A stretch of DNA of 24,591 bases, taken from contig DCGA01000125.1 of assembly GCA_002314465.1 (NCBI GenBank), positions 1 through 24,591 on the forward strand, in the 5' to 3' direction. This stretch comes from a bacterium UBA1790. GTDB lineage: Bacteria > Bacteroidota > Bacteroidia > Bacteroidales > Muribaculaceae. Below are positions 16,460-22,825 of the stretch, in pieces. Every line of letters begins with the position of its first letter. Position 1 is the stretch's first letter. Both the position numbers and the translations under genes were made by a program. The notes under the pieces were generated by a model. The model made no database searches and was not told the DNA's origin. It was given only the letters and a program-made list of their open reading frames with translations.

Positions 16460-17074
16460 ATGAGATTTCTCCCCACAATAATTGCTGTTATTGTAGCCGC
16501 GGCACTTCATGCCGGCGGTCTTGATAATGTGCGTGAGGGTGACCTCGCTTTTGTCGTCAACCGTCAGGGCAATGCCATTACCAGTGTTACGCTGTCCATC
16601 GATTCTCTCCCCATCGACCATGTGGCTATCATGCACCGCATAGGAGGCGACAACGGGCCTCTATATGCCCTTGAGGCTATTCCCCGCGGTGGCGTGTGCC
16701 TTACTCCCGTCGATTCGTTCCTTGTGGCTAACGGTGGCTCTGGGAACATCGTGTTGGGTAGGGTAGAAGACTTTGACGTACAGCGCTCGGTGAGAAAGGC
16801 GCTGCAACTGGTTAACCGACCTTACGACTTCAACTATATGCCTGGCGACAGTGCTGTTTATTGCAGCGAACTGGTGCAAGGCACATACGTTGATACCGAC
16901 GGTCGCCCCGTCTTTTCTACAATCCCTATGACATTTCGTGATGCAACGGGTAATATTCATCCTTACTGGGTTCAGCACTATTCATCGCAAGGGCTAACTG
17001 TACCCGAGGGGGTGCCCGGCACCAATCCCGGTCAGCTGTCCCGTTCACCACGAGTAACAATCATTTCTAAGTAA
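16460..17074 (+). CDS. YiiX-like permuted papain-fold hydrolase
   Basis: 205 residues from ATG 16460, 5 bases after the LptD stop, so clearly co-transcribed. A signal peptide (M-R-F-L-P-T-I-I-A-V-I-V-A-A-A) comes first. The order of likely active residues is His54 (I-D-H-V-A-I-M), Glu72 (A-L-E-A-I) and Cys135 (V-Y-C-S-E-L-V), with Cys last, the circular permutation of the NlpC/P60 papain fold seen in YiiX/YebB (C92-type) proteins. These act on amide or ester bonds; family members are linked to lipid or peptidoglycan processing. Its place right after LptD suggests an envelope role, possibly outer-membrane or lipoprotein maintenance, but that is inference. The last about 25 residues are Pro/Gly/Ser-rich and look unstructured. 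Confidence 0.78.
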   Translation: MRFLPTIIAVIVAAALHAGGLDNVREGDLAFVVNRQGNAITSVTLSIDSLPIDHVAIMHRIGGDNGPLYALEAIPRGGVCLTPVDSFLVANGGSGNIVLGRVEDFDVQRSVRKALQLVNRPYDFNYMPGDSAVYCSELVQGTYVDTDGRPVFSTIPMTFRDATGNIHPYWVQHYSSQGLTVPEGVPGTNPGQLSRSPRVTIISK

Positions 17075-17117
17075 TATTAGCCGTTCTGCCTTGGCACTAC
17101 GGGTTTAGGAAAAAAAC

Positions 17118-17150
17118 AAAGCGTCGCCACTCGATGAGTGACAACGCTTT
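17118..17150. terminator. Bidirectional terminator between converging genes
   Basis: AAAGCGT (17118-17124) pairs with ACGCTTT (17144-17150), with a second stem CACTC (17128-17132) and GAGTG (17136-17140) inside. A runs precede and T runs follow, so it can stop both the + unit ending at 17074 and rpsO on the - strand. Confidence 0.85.
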
Positions 17151-17180
17151 TTGTTACGTTTCGTGTTCTGCTCAGCAGGA

Positions 17181-17456
17181 TTACTTGCGGATACCAAGTT
17201 CCTTCTTAGCGATGAGTGCACGGTAGCGGTTGATGTCCTTGCGCATTAAGTAGTCAAGGAGACGACGACGCTTACCTACAAGCATCTTGAGTGAACGTTG
17301 AGTCGTATGATCCTTCTTGTTGACCTTCAAGTGCTCGGTCAAGTGTTGGATACGGTAAGAGAATAATGCAATCGGTGCCTCGGGAGAACCAGTATCAGTA
17401 TTGCTCGCGCCGTAAGTTCCAAAGATCTCTTTCTTTTTCTCTGAATCTAAGTACAT
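17181..17456 (-). CDS. rpsO: 30S ribosomal protein S15
   Basis: 91 residues, ATG at 17456-17454. S15 binds 16S rRNA early in 30S assembly. The family core is clear: T-G-S-P-E-A-P-I-A near residue 22, L-T-E-H-L-K-V-N-K-K-D-H and R-S-L-K-M-L-V-G-K-R-R-R-L-L-D-Y-L. Length is normal. It has its own promoter at 17494-17524 and shares a terminator with the converging + unit. The gene upstream on the same strand, the leucine-rich repeat protein, ends 97 bases before it. Confidence 0.98.
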   Translation of the reverse strand: MYLDSEKKKEIFGTYGASNTDTGSPEAPIALFSYRIQHLTEHLKVNKKDHTTQRSLKMLVGKRRRLLDYLMRKDINRYRALIAKKELGIRK

Positions 17457-17493
17457 TAGTTTAAATATTATTTAATTTCGCAAAATTGCGGTG

Positions 17494-17524
17494 CAAAGTT
17501 ACTAAAAACTTTTCATTCACGCAA
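17494..17524 (-). promoter_or_regulatory. rpsO: rpsO promoter
   Basis: On the minus strand TTG (17524-17522), a 20-base spacer and TAACTTTG (17501-17494), a full consensus match. Start near 17488, in a small CGCAA/TTGCG dyad (17479-17490), leaving a leader of about 31 bases. Confidence 0.75.
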
Positions 17525-17553
17525 CTATCTTGCAGTAAAATGATTGACTTTTT

Positions 17554-19314
17554 TTATTGTCCCTGGATATTCTTGAAGTTTTTCCAGTTCTTGGCGTTTG
17601 AATATGCATCAACCGCTGCTGCGGGAACTATCAGCATTACCTTGTTGTTGCTCACCTTGTCCAGTTGGGCAGGAGTGCTGCTCATGCTTACGATGCGGCC
17701 AAGCTGTTTGTTCTTTTCGGCAACCTTCTTGCCTATGTGGGTAACGGTCGAAGGAATGATGAACTCTACCAGCTGGTTATCGCTGAATGCGTTGTCGCCC
17801 AGTGTCTGGAGGCCTTCGTTTAGGTTCAAACAGTTGAGAGCGCACTCGCGGAATGCGTTCTTGCCTATGCTCTTAAGGGTTGAAGGCATTGTGATTGTTG
17901 TGAGCGATTTGCACTTCTTGAATGTATACTCGCCTATGCTCTGGAGTCCGTTGCCCAGATTCACAAATGCAAGACTCTTGCAACCCTCAAACACACTCTT
18001 GCCCAGTGTGGTTACATTATCGGGAATAACAACCCTCTGCAGTGATTCACAGTCGTGGAATGCATTGGGATCTATTGCGCTTACTGTGTAAGGTATCTCA
18101 ATTTTTACGAGTTGGTTGCAGTCCTGGAATGTGCTTTCGCATATTCGGCTCACGCCAACGGGAAGCTCGATACTTGTGATGCTTGAGTTGTAGAATGCGT
18201 ATGAATAGATATTTGTGCAAGATGCGGGCAGATTGATGCTGCGAAGTCCACGGCAGTTGGCAAATGCACTGCTGCCTATATACTCAAGTGTAGCGGGCAA
18301 CTCAACACCGGTTATGCCGCTGCAGTTGTTGCATGCATTGTTGCATATTACTTTCACGCCGTCGGGGACATAGAGCACACCCGGTCTCTTTGCAGGGTAA
18401 CGGAGCAACTTGGTTACGTCGTAGTTATAGAGACCGCCTTCAACCACGGTGTAGTTGCGGTTGTCACGGTCAACGATGAACTCCTGGCACTTGCTCATGT
18501 AGCCCAGATTGTTGTTGCCTATCTTGGTATAGCGTGGAATGTAGATACTGCGCAGCTCTGTCTTGGCAAATGCGCCTTCGCCCAGGTAATCCAGGCGGTC
18601 GGGCAGGTATACGTCATACAGCTGTGTGCTCTCGAATGCGTAGTCGCCAATGCTGGAAACGCTCTCGGGGATGTACAGTTTGCGCAGGCGTGAACAACCC
18701 TGGAATGCACGGTGGCCCACAGTTCTCATGCCGTCGGGCAGATATATGTTCATCAGTTGATAGCAGTTGGCAAATGCGTCGTCGCCCAGTACATCGAGTC
18801 CGGCGGGCAATACTACATCCTCAAGGTTGCTGCAGTTGCGGAATGCTCCGCGGTCAATGGTGCGTACACGGTCGGGAAGCACGATAGAACGCAAATGACT
18901 GCAGTTGGCAAACATGCTGTTAGTCAGCACGTCGCGGTTTGACGATGTAAAGAATCCGCCGCCGTTGTTGATGCGGGCTTGCGACATGTCTATATCAATA
19001 TAGTTGTCCACCTCCTTGCCGTCGTCGCCAAATACGCGGTTGCGGTCACACAACTTCTTGATGTATCGCAGGTCGCGGTCGTTGAGGTTGCCGCTCACGA
19101 TAAGGAGTCTAACTTGCTTTTCTTTTTCGGGACCGAGTTCTTGTTCAAGGGTTCCGGCCTCACGTATGCGTAGGTCGGCAACATCGCCATAGCGCGAACG
19201 TTCGTAACGAGAGCGGTCGGTACGGTCACGTCGGGGAGCGCTCTTTCTGTCTTGGGCGGCAAGGCTACCCACTGCCAGCACTACAAGCATTATCAGTGCA
19301 ATTGTTTTTTTCAT
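17554..19314 (-). CDS. BspA-like leucine-rich repeat secreted protein
   Basis: 586 residues from ATG 19314; the GTG at 19320 two codons earlier is in frame but the M-K-K signal peptide starts at the ATG. Signal: M-K-K-T-I-A-L-I-M ... S-L-A-A-Q-D. Then a strongly basic stretch with repeated D-R and R-S-R, a variable region to about residue 120, and about 15 copies of a 22-24 residue LRR_5 unit (F-x-x-C-x-x-L-x-x-I-x-L-P-x-x-V-x-x-I-G-x-x-A). The array is interrupted once by a longer insertion near residues 245-300. LRR_5/BspA proteins are surface or secreted binding proteins in Bacteroidetes and oral or gut microbes. No dockerin; the end (P-A-A-A-V-D-A-Y ... W-K-N-F) is the usual LRR_5 cap. 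Ligand unknown. I see no clear promoter upstream. Confidence 0.9.
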   Translation of the reverse strand: MKKTIALIMLVVLAVGSLAAQDRKSAPRRDRTDRSRYERSRYGDVADLRIREAGTLEQELGPEKEKQVRLLIVSGNLNDRDLRYIKKLCDRNRVFGDDGKEVDNYIDIDMSQARINNGGGFFTSSNRDVLTNSMFANCSHLRSIVLPDRVRTIDRGAFRNCSNLEDVVLPAGLDVLGDDAFANCYQLMNIYLPDGMRTVGHRAFQGCSRLRKLYIPESVSSIGDYAFESTQLYDVYLPDRLDYLGEGAFAKTELRSIYIPRYTKIGNNNLGYMSKCQEFIVDRDNRNYTVVEGGLYNYDVTKLLRYPAKRPGVLYVPDGVKVICNNACNNCSGITGVELPATLEYIGSSAFANCRGLRSINLPASCTNIYSYAFYNSSITSIELPVGVSRICESTFQDCNQLVKIEIPYTVSAIDPNAFHDCESLQRVVIPDNVTTLGKSVFEGCKSLAFVNLGNGLQSIGEYTFKKCKSLTTITMPSTLKSIGKNAFRECALNCLNLNEGLQTLGDNAFSDNQLVEFIIPSTVTHIGKKVAEKNKQLGRIVSMSSTPAQLDKVSNNKVMLIVPAAAVDAYSNAKNWKNFKNIQGQ

Positions 19315-19365
19315 ATACACTTCGTTTAATATAGTTTATGTTGGAATTGTTTCTTAAATATTAGA

Positions 19366-19406
19366 CACATTATATATAGTGGGGTTTAATACATATATAT
19401 AATGTG
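19366..19406. repeat. A/T-rich inverted repeat between two genes
   Basis: CACATTATATATA (19366-19378) pairs with TATATATAATGTG (19394-19406): 13 perfect pairs around a 15-base loop. It lies after the stop of the DUF4919-like gene and before the LRR gene start on the minus strand. It may be a 3' hairpin or terminator without a T run, or an operator. Confidence 0.5.
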
Positions 19407-19420
19407 CCTTATGGGTTTGA

Positions 19421-20125
19421 TTACATGTCGGGGAACTTGAGTGCCGCGACTTCCATCATGCGGGTCACATCGAAGTAGAAGCCTTGCGTGGACTTGCCCT
19501 CCTTGGGTTGGACTTTTATATACTCGATACCGTTGCCCAGATCCTCGTGGTCAACCGCGACATATCCCAGGAAGTTGATGATGTTATACTCGTGCTCGGG
19601 AGTGATTACTACCCAGGGTTCTTCTTTTGTTCCCTTGCCGCTCGACAGGATTGTTGCGATGAGGCGGTCGAGGCGGAATTGCCTTACTGCGGCGCGGTTA
19701 TATTTCTTCTTCTCCTTGAGCGCAAAGATGAAAAACTTCATCTGATTCATGTCGAAGAGGTTGTCTTTAAGTGACAACTGCGCGTATTTTTCAATACTGT
19801 CGCACTCGGCGCGTGTGTGCGGCTCCTTGTAGTACAATGTCTCGACCACGTTGCTGTAAACCGATTCGCGGAAGGGGTTATAGTCTTCCTGGAATGTCTG
19901 GCCGTAGTAGAAATTGCGGTAATCCTCAAGTGTCATCACTGTGTCGTTGCTTAGGAACGAGCGCAGCAGTTTGGGGTAATAATACTTGTTATCGGGGTTT
20001 TCGGTGACCTCTTTCACGTGGGCAAAGTCAACCTTCTTGGTGACAAGTTTGCTGTTTTGGGCCAGCGAGGCTATCGAGGCCGTTGCCGTGATAGCGGCGA
20101 TAAGTACTAAAAGAATTTTCTTCAT
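19421..20125 (-). CDS. Secreted DUF4919-like protein
   Basis: 234 residues from ATG 20125; the frame runs up to a TTG at 20140, but the signal peptide M-K-K-I-L-L-V-L-I-A-A begins at the ATG. Signal ends near S-L-A-Q-N. The body has Y-Y-Y-P-K-L-L, F-Y-Y-G-Q-T-F-Q-E-D-Y-N-P-F-R and a late G-Y-V-A-V-D-H-E-D, a pattern I associate with DUF4919, a Bacteroidetes family of about 200 residues with no known function. The small membrane-protein gene ends at 20137, 11 bases upstream, so the two are probably co-transcribed and may be translated in step. No catalytic motif is seen. Family name: fairly sure; function: unknown. Confidence 0.7.
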   Translation of the reverse strand: MKKILLVLIAAITATASIASLAQNSKLVTKKVDFAHVKEVTENPDNKYYYPKLLRSFLSNDTVMTLEDYRNFYYGQTFQEDYNPFRESVYSNVVETLYYKEPHTRAECDSIEKYAQLSLKDNLFDMNQMKFFIFALKEKKKYNRAAVRQFRLDRLIATILSSGKGTKEEPWVVITPEHEYNIINFLGYVAVDHEDLGNGIEYIKVQPKEGKSTQGFYFDVTRMMEVAALKFPDM

Positions 20126-20136
20126 ATAATGTTTTT

Positions 20137-20631
20137 TCAATTGTCAAATATAAAACCTTCTATTGCAATGCCTGTAATTGCCACTGCTACGATTGCGGGC
20201 AGGCACTTTGCGCTGAAGTAGCGCCAGTAATCGCCGGTTGTAGGTTTGAGCCAACTGCCGTCGGGGGTGCGGCTATACATGTACTGTCCGGCCATAGAGC
20301 CCAGCACCACGCCCAATACCATGACGCGCGCACCCACTATGATGCCGAGCAATGCCCCGGCAATGGCTCCCAGGCCTATGTACAGGTTGCTTGAGCGCTT
20401 TCCGTCGGGTTCGCCGCTGGGCGACATGTATTGCAAGCCGGTAACGAGCAGTGTCGCCACGCCCCAGAACAAGAATGTGCGCGTGGGTACAGCGATGTAA
20501 TAGCTCAGGTGCAGTAGCACAAGTCCGGCAAAGGCTGGAATACACGCCACAAAGCGTGGGCGCAGCACCAGGGCAAGTGCGGCTGCAAGGCATGAAATGC
20601 CCATGACGAGCAGTAGGTATTGTAGTATCAT
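20137..20631 (-). CDS. Small multi-spanning membrane protein, unknown function
   Basis: 164 residues from ATG 20631. At least four hydrophobic segments: about residues 1-22, 28-65 (one or two passes), 83-118 (Gly-rich, G-L-G-A-I-A-G-A-L-L-G, probably a glycine-zipper pair) and 145-162. Between them are short polar loops such as P-S-G-E-P-D-G-K-R and R-T-P-D-G-S-W-L-K. It has no signal peptide beyond the first helix and no recognised family; inner-membrane location is inferred. It is followed 11 bases later by the DUF4919-like gene, which suggests a joint role. A small hairpin stands upstream at 20645-20658. Confidence 0.65.
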   Translation of the reverse strand: MILQYLLLVMGISCLAAALALVLRPRFVACIPAFAGLVLLHLSYYIAVPTRTFLFWGVATLLVTGLQYMSPSGEPDGKRSSNLYIGLGAIAGALLGIIVGARVMVLGVVLGSMAGQYMYSRTPDGSWLKPTTGDYWRYFSAKCLPAIVAVAITGIAIEGFIFDN

Positions 20632-20644
20632 ATACTATATATAA

Positions 20645-20658
20645 CACGCTTTGGCGTG
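20645..20658 (-). terminator. Small hairpin after the PgpH-like gene
   Basis: CACGC (20645-20649) pairs with GCGTG (20654-20658) over TTTG. On the minus strand it follows the PgpH-like stop by about 54 bases and lies just before the small membrane-protein gene. The stem is short and there is no clean T run, so termination is doubtful. Confidence 0.3.
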
Positions 20659-20711
20659 CGTTTATTATAACCGTGTGGGCTATTTAGGATTATTTAATAA
20701 GTTTGCGCAAC

Positions 20712-22814
20712 TCATTCCCCTGCATTTGTCTCCTCTTCTTTGGGTGCAATGGGTTTCACATCATCGGGGTAGGAGATGCGATGGTGGTAGAATGTCTTGA
20801 GGCGTTCCACAAACACTCCCTTTACAAGTTCTACCTGGTTGAAACTGATGGGCGCTTCCTTGAGTTGGCCGCTTGAAATCTGGCTCTCGACAATCTTTTC
20901 GACGAGTGATGCAATCGACTTCTCGCTGTAATCCTTAAGGCTGCGTGTTGCTGCCTCACAGGCATCGGCCATCATCAGTATGGCTGCTTCCTTGGTTTGA
21001 GGACGCGGACCGGGATACGAGTAGGGGGTTGGATCTACCTCTTTATCACCGGCAGCCTTGCATGCCTGGCTGTAGAAGAAGCGGGTTACACTTGTGCCGT
21101 GATGCTGGGCGATAAGATCCTTGATAACCTGTGGCAGACTGTTTTTCTCGGCAATGAGCAGTCCGTCGGTGACATGTTTCACAACGATGTGAGCGCTCTG
21201 CTCGGGGGCAAGTGCGTCGTGTGGATTCACGCCGCTCTGGTTCTCGGTGAAGAACGCTGGATTCTCGGTCTTGCCTATGTCGTGGTAAAGCGCGCCCACA
21301 CGGGCCAGTTGCTGGCTTGCTCCCACCTTGATGGCAGCCTCCTCGGCAATGTTGGCAACTTGCAGCGAGTGCTGGAAGGTTCCGGGACAACGCTCCGAGA
21401 GTTTTCGCAACACGGGACTGTTGATGTCGCTCAACTCCACAAGCGTAACGATAGAAGTGAAACCGAACAGCTTCTCAACAAGGAAGATGCCGAAGTAAGC
21501 AAATGACAATGCAATGCAGTTGGCACCGAAGATGGTGAACATACGCCACTCAATCTTCATGAGGTCGGCGCCTTGTGCCCACTCAATCGCTACGTATGTA
21601 AAGCTGTAGCACAAGAAGATGAGGAATGCACATGTCACGAGCTGCGAACGGCGCATGAGCTCTTGTATCGACGCAATAGCGATACAACCTGCAAGGAACT
21701 GCATGATGATGAACTGTGCCTGCTCGTTTGCTACCAGTGATGTAATGAGCACAACCACGATGTGGGTGAAGAATGCAATGCGCACGTCAAAGAACGAACG
21801 TATGATGATGGGCACCATCGCAAACGGGATGAGATACAATATAGGCAGACTGGTCTGGATTGAAACCAGCATGAACACACCCACGATGAAGATGGTCATG
21901 AACGCGATAAGGAATATCATGCTGCGCATGCTTGAGTAAACACGGTAACGCATAGATGTGAGGAAGTACCAGTACATCATCAGCATGATTGCCACCAGCA
22001 GGATTTTACCCAACAGCAGCATGTGTTCGTCGGTCTTGGTTTTTTCTTGCTCTTCTTCGAGTCGCTTGGTCATATACTTGATAGCGGCATCTTGATGGGC
22101 ATCAACCACGTTACCGTAGTACACGATTGCCTGGCCGGTCTGGAGTACATTTGTGGGCATGAGTGCCTTGCTTAGCGCGTCCTCCATGAGTTTTTCGTTT
22201 TCCTCGTTGTCGGGGACTACGTTTGCGTTGATGTAGTCTTGGATGTTCACGCTATTCATCAGGTTATGGGCTTCCACGCCATAAACCGAGTCGAGGGCTT
22301 GGTAAACCTGTTTCTCACTACGCATCTTGTCGGTTTTGACGATATTCGCCACACCGTTGTCTGCAAGTATACGCACTACCTTGAGTCGTTTGTTCTTTAT
22401 CAGATCGCCCGAAGCATTGTCCACGATGCCGTTGGCATAGGCTTGTGTTACGTCGGCAACAAGGCGCTGTCTCACATGGGCGGGCACTTCGCTGTGTTCG
22501 GCCACAGCCTTCGAGAGCAATGCCACGTCGGCATTGGCTGCTTCTTCGTCTTGGCGGTATATCTTCACGAAGTTTGCCTCTACGCTGTCGGTGATACGCT
22601 TCTGCTCGGCTTCGCTGTATTCTATGGGAATATCAAAGGGTGCCGTGAGAGTGGGGTAGAGCCACGGTTTGTCCACCGAGTATACATACTGTGCCACCTT
22701 GCTCTGTTTGGGTAGGGCAAGTGAAATTAGCGTTGTGGCTGCCACAAGCATGAGTATAACGAAGAGGTTATGCTTGCTGTGGGCGGTCGACTTTTGGATG
22801 TTGTAATCTGTCAT
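20712..22814 (-). CDS. pgpH: 7TM-HD phosphohydrolase, PgpH type (probable c-di-AMP phosphodiesterase)
   Basis: 700 residues from ATG 22814 (M-T-D-Y-N); the frame extends 22 codons upstream but overlaps the previous gene without need. One N-terminal membrane helix (about 17-35), a large outside domain (about 36-285, 7TMR-HDED type), seven helices (about 290-480) and a cytoplasmic HD domain. HD ligands are His482 (F-Q-H-S-L-Q), His511-Asp512 (Y-H-D-I-G-K) and the later A-Q-H-H-G-T near 571. This is the PgpH layout; PgpH in Firmicutes breaks down cyclic-di-AMP to pApA. The same activity here is likely but not shown. It follows the RelA/SpoT gene by 11 bases on the same strand, so both should be co-transcribed. 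Confidence 0.85.
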   Translation of the reverse strand: MTDYNIQKSTAHSKHNLFVILMLVAATTLISLALPKQSKVAQYVYSVDKPWLYPTLTAPFDIPIEYSEAEQKRITDSVEANFVKIYRQDEEAANADVALLSKAVAEHSEVPAHVRQRLVADVTQAYANGIVDNASGDLIKNKRLKVVRILADNGVANIVKTDKMRSEKQVYQALDSVYGVEAHNLMNSVNIQDYINANVVPDNEENEKLMEDALSKALMPTNVLQTGQAIVYYGNVVDAHQDAAIKYMTKRLEEEQEKTKTDEHMLLLGKILLVAIMLMMYWYFLTSMRYRVYSSMRSMIFLIAFMTIFIVGVFMLVSIQTSLPILYLIPFAMVPIIIRSFFDVRIAFFTHIVVVLITSLVANEQAQFIIMQFLAGCIAIASIQELMRRSQLVTCAFLIFLCYSFTYVAIEWAQGADLMKIEWRMFTIFGANCIALSFAYFGIFLVEKLFGFTSIVTLVELSDINSPVLRKLSERCPGTFQHSLQVANIAEEAAIKVGASQQLARVGALYHDIGKTENPAFFTENQSGVNPHDALAPEQSAHIVVKHVTDGLLIAEKNSLPQVIKDLIAQHHGTSVTRFFYSQACKAAGDKEVDPTPYSYPGPRPQTKEAAILMMADACEAATRSLKDYSEKSIASLVEKIVESQISSGQLKEAPISFNQVELVKGVFVERLKTFYHHRISYPDDVKPIAPKEEETNAGE

Positions 22815-22825
22815 GTTTAGACAAT

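Noticed and set aside
17479..17490. CGCAA/TTGCG dyad in the rpsO leader as an S15 autoregulatory element
   Set aside because: It overlaps the predicted transcription start, so most of it would not be in the mRNA; five pairs only.
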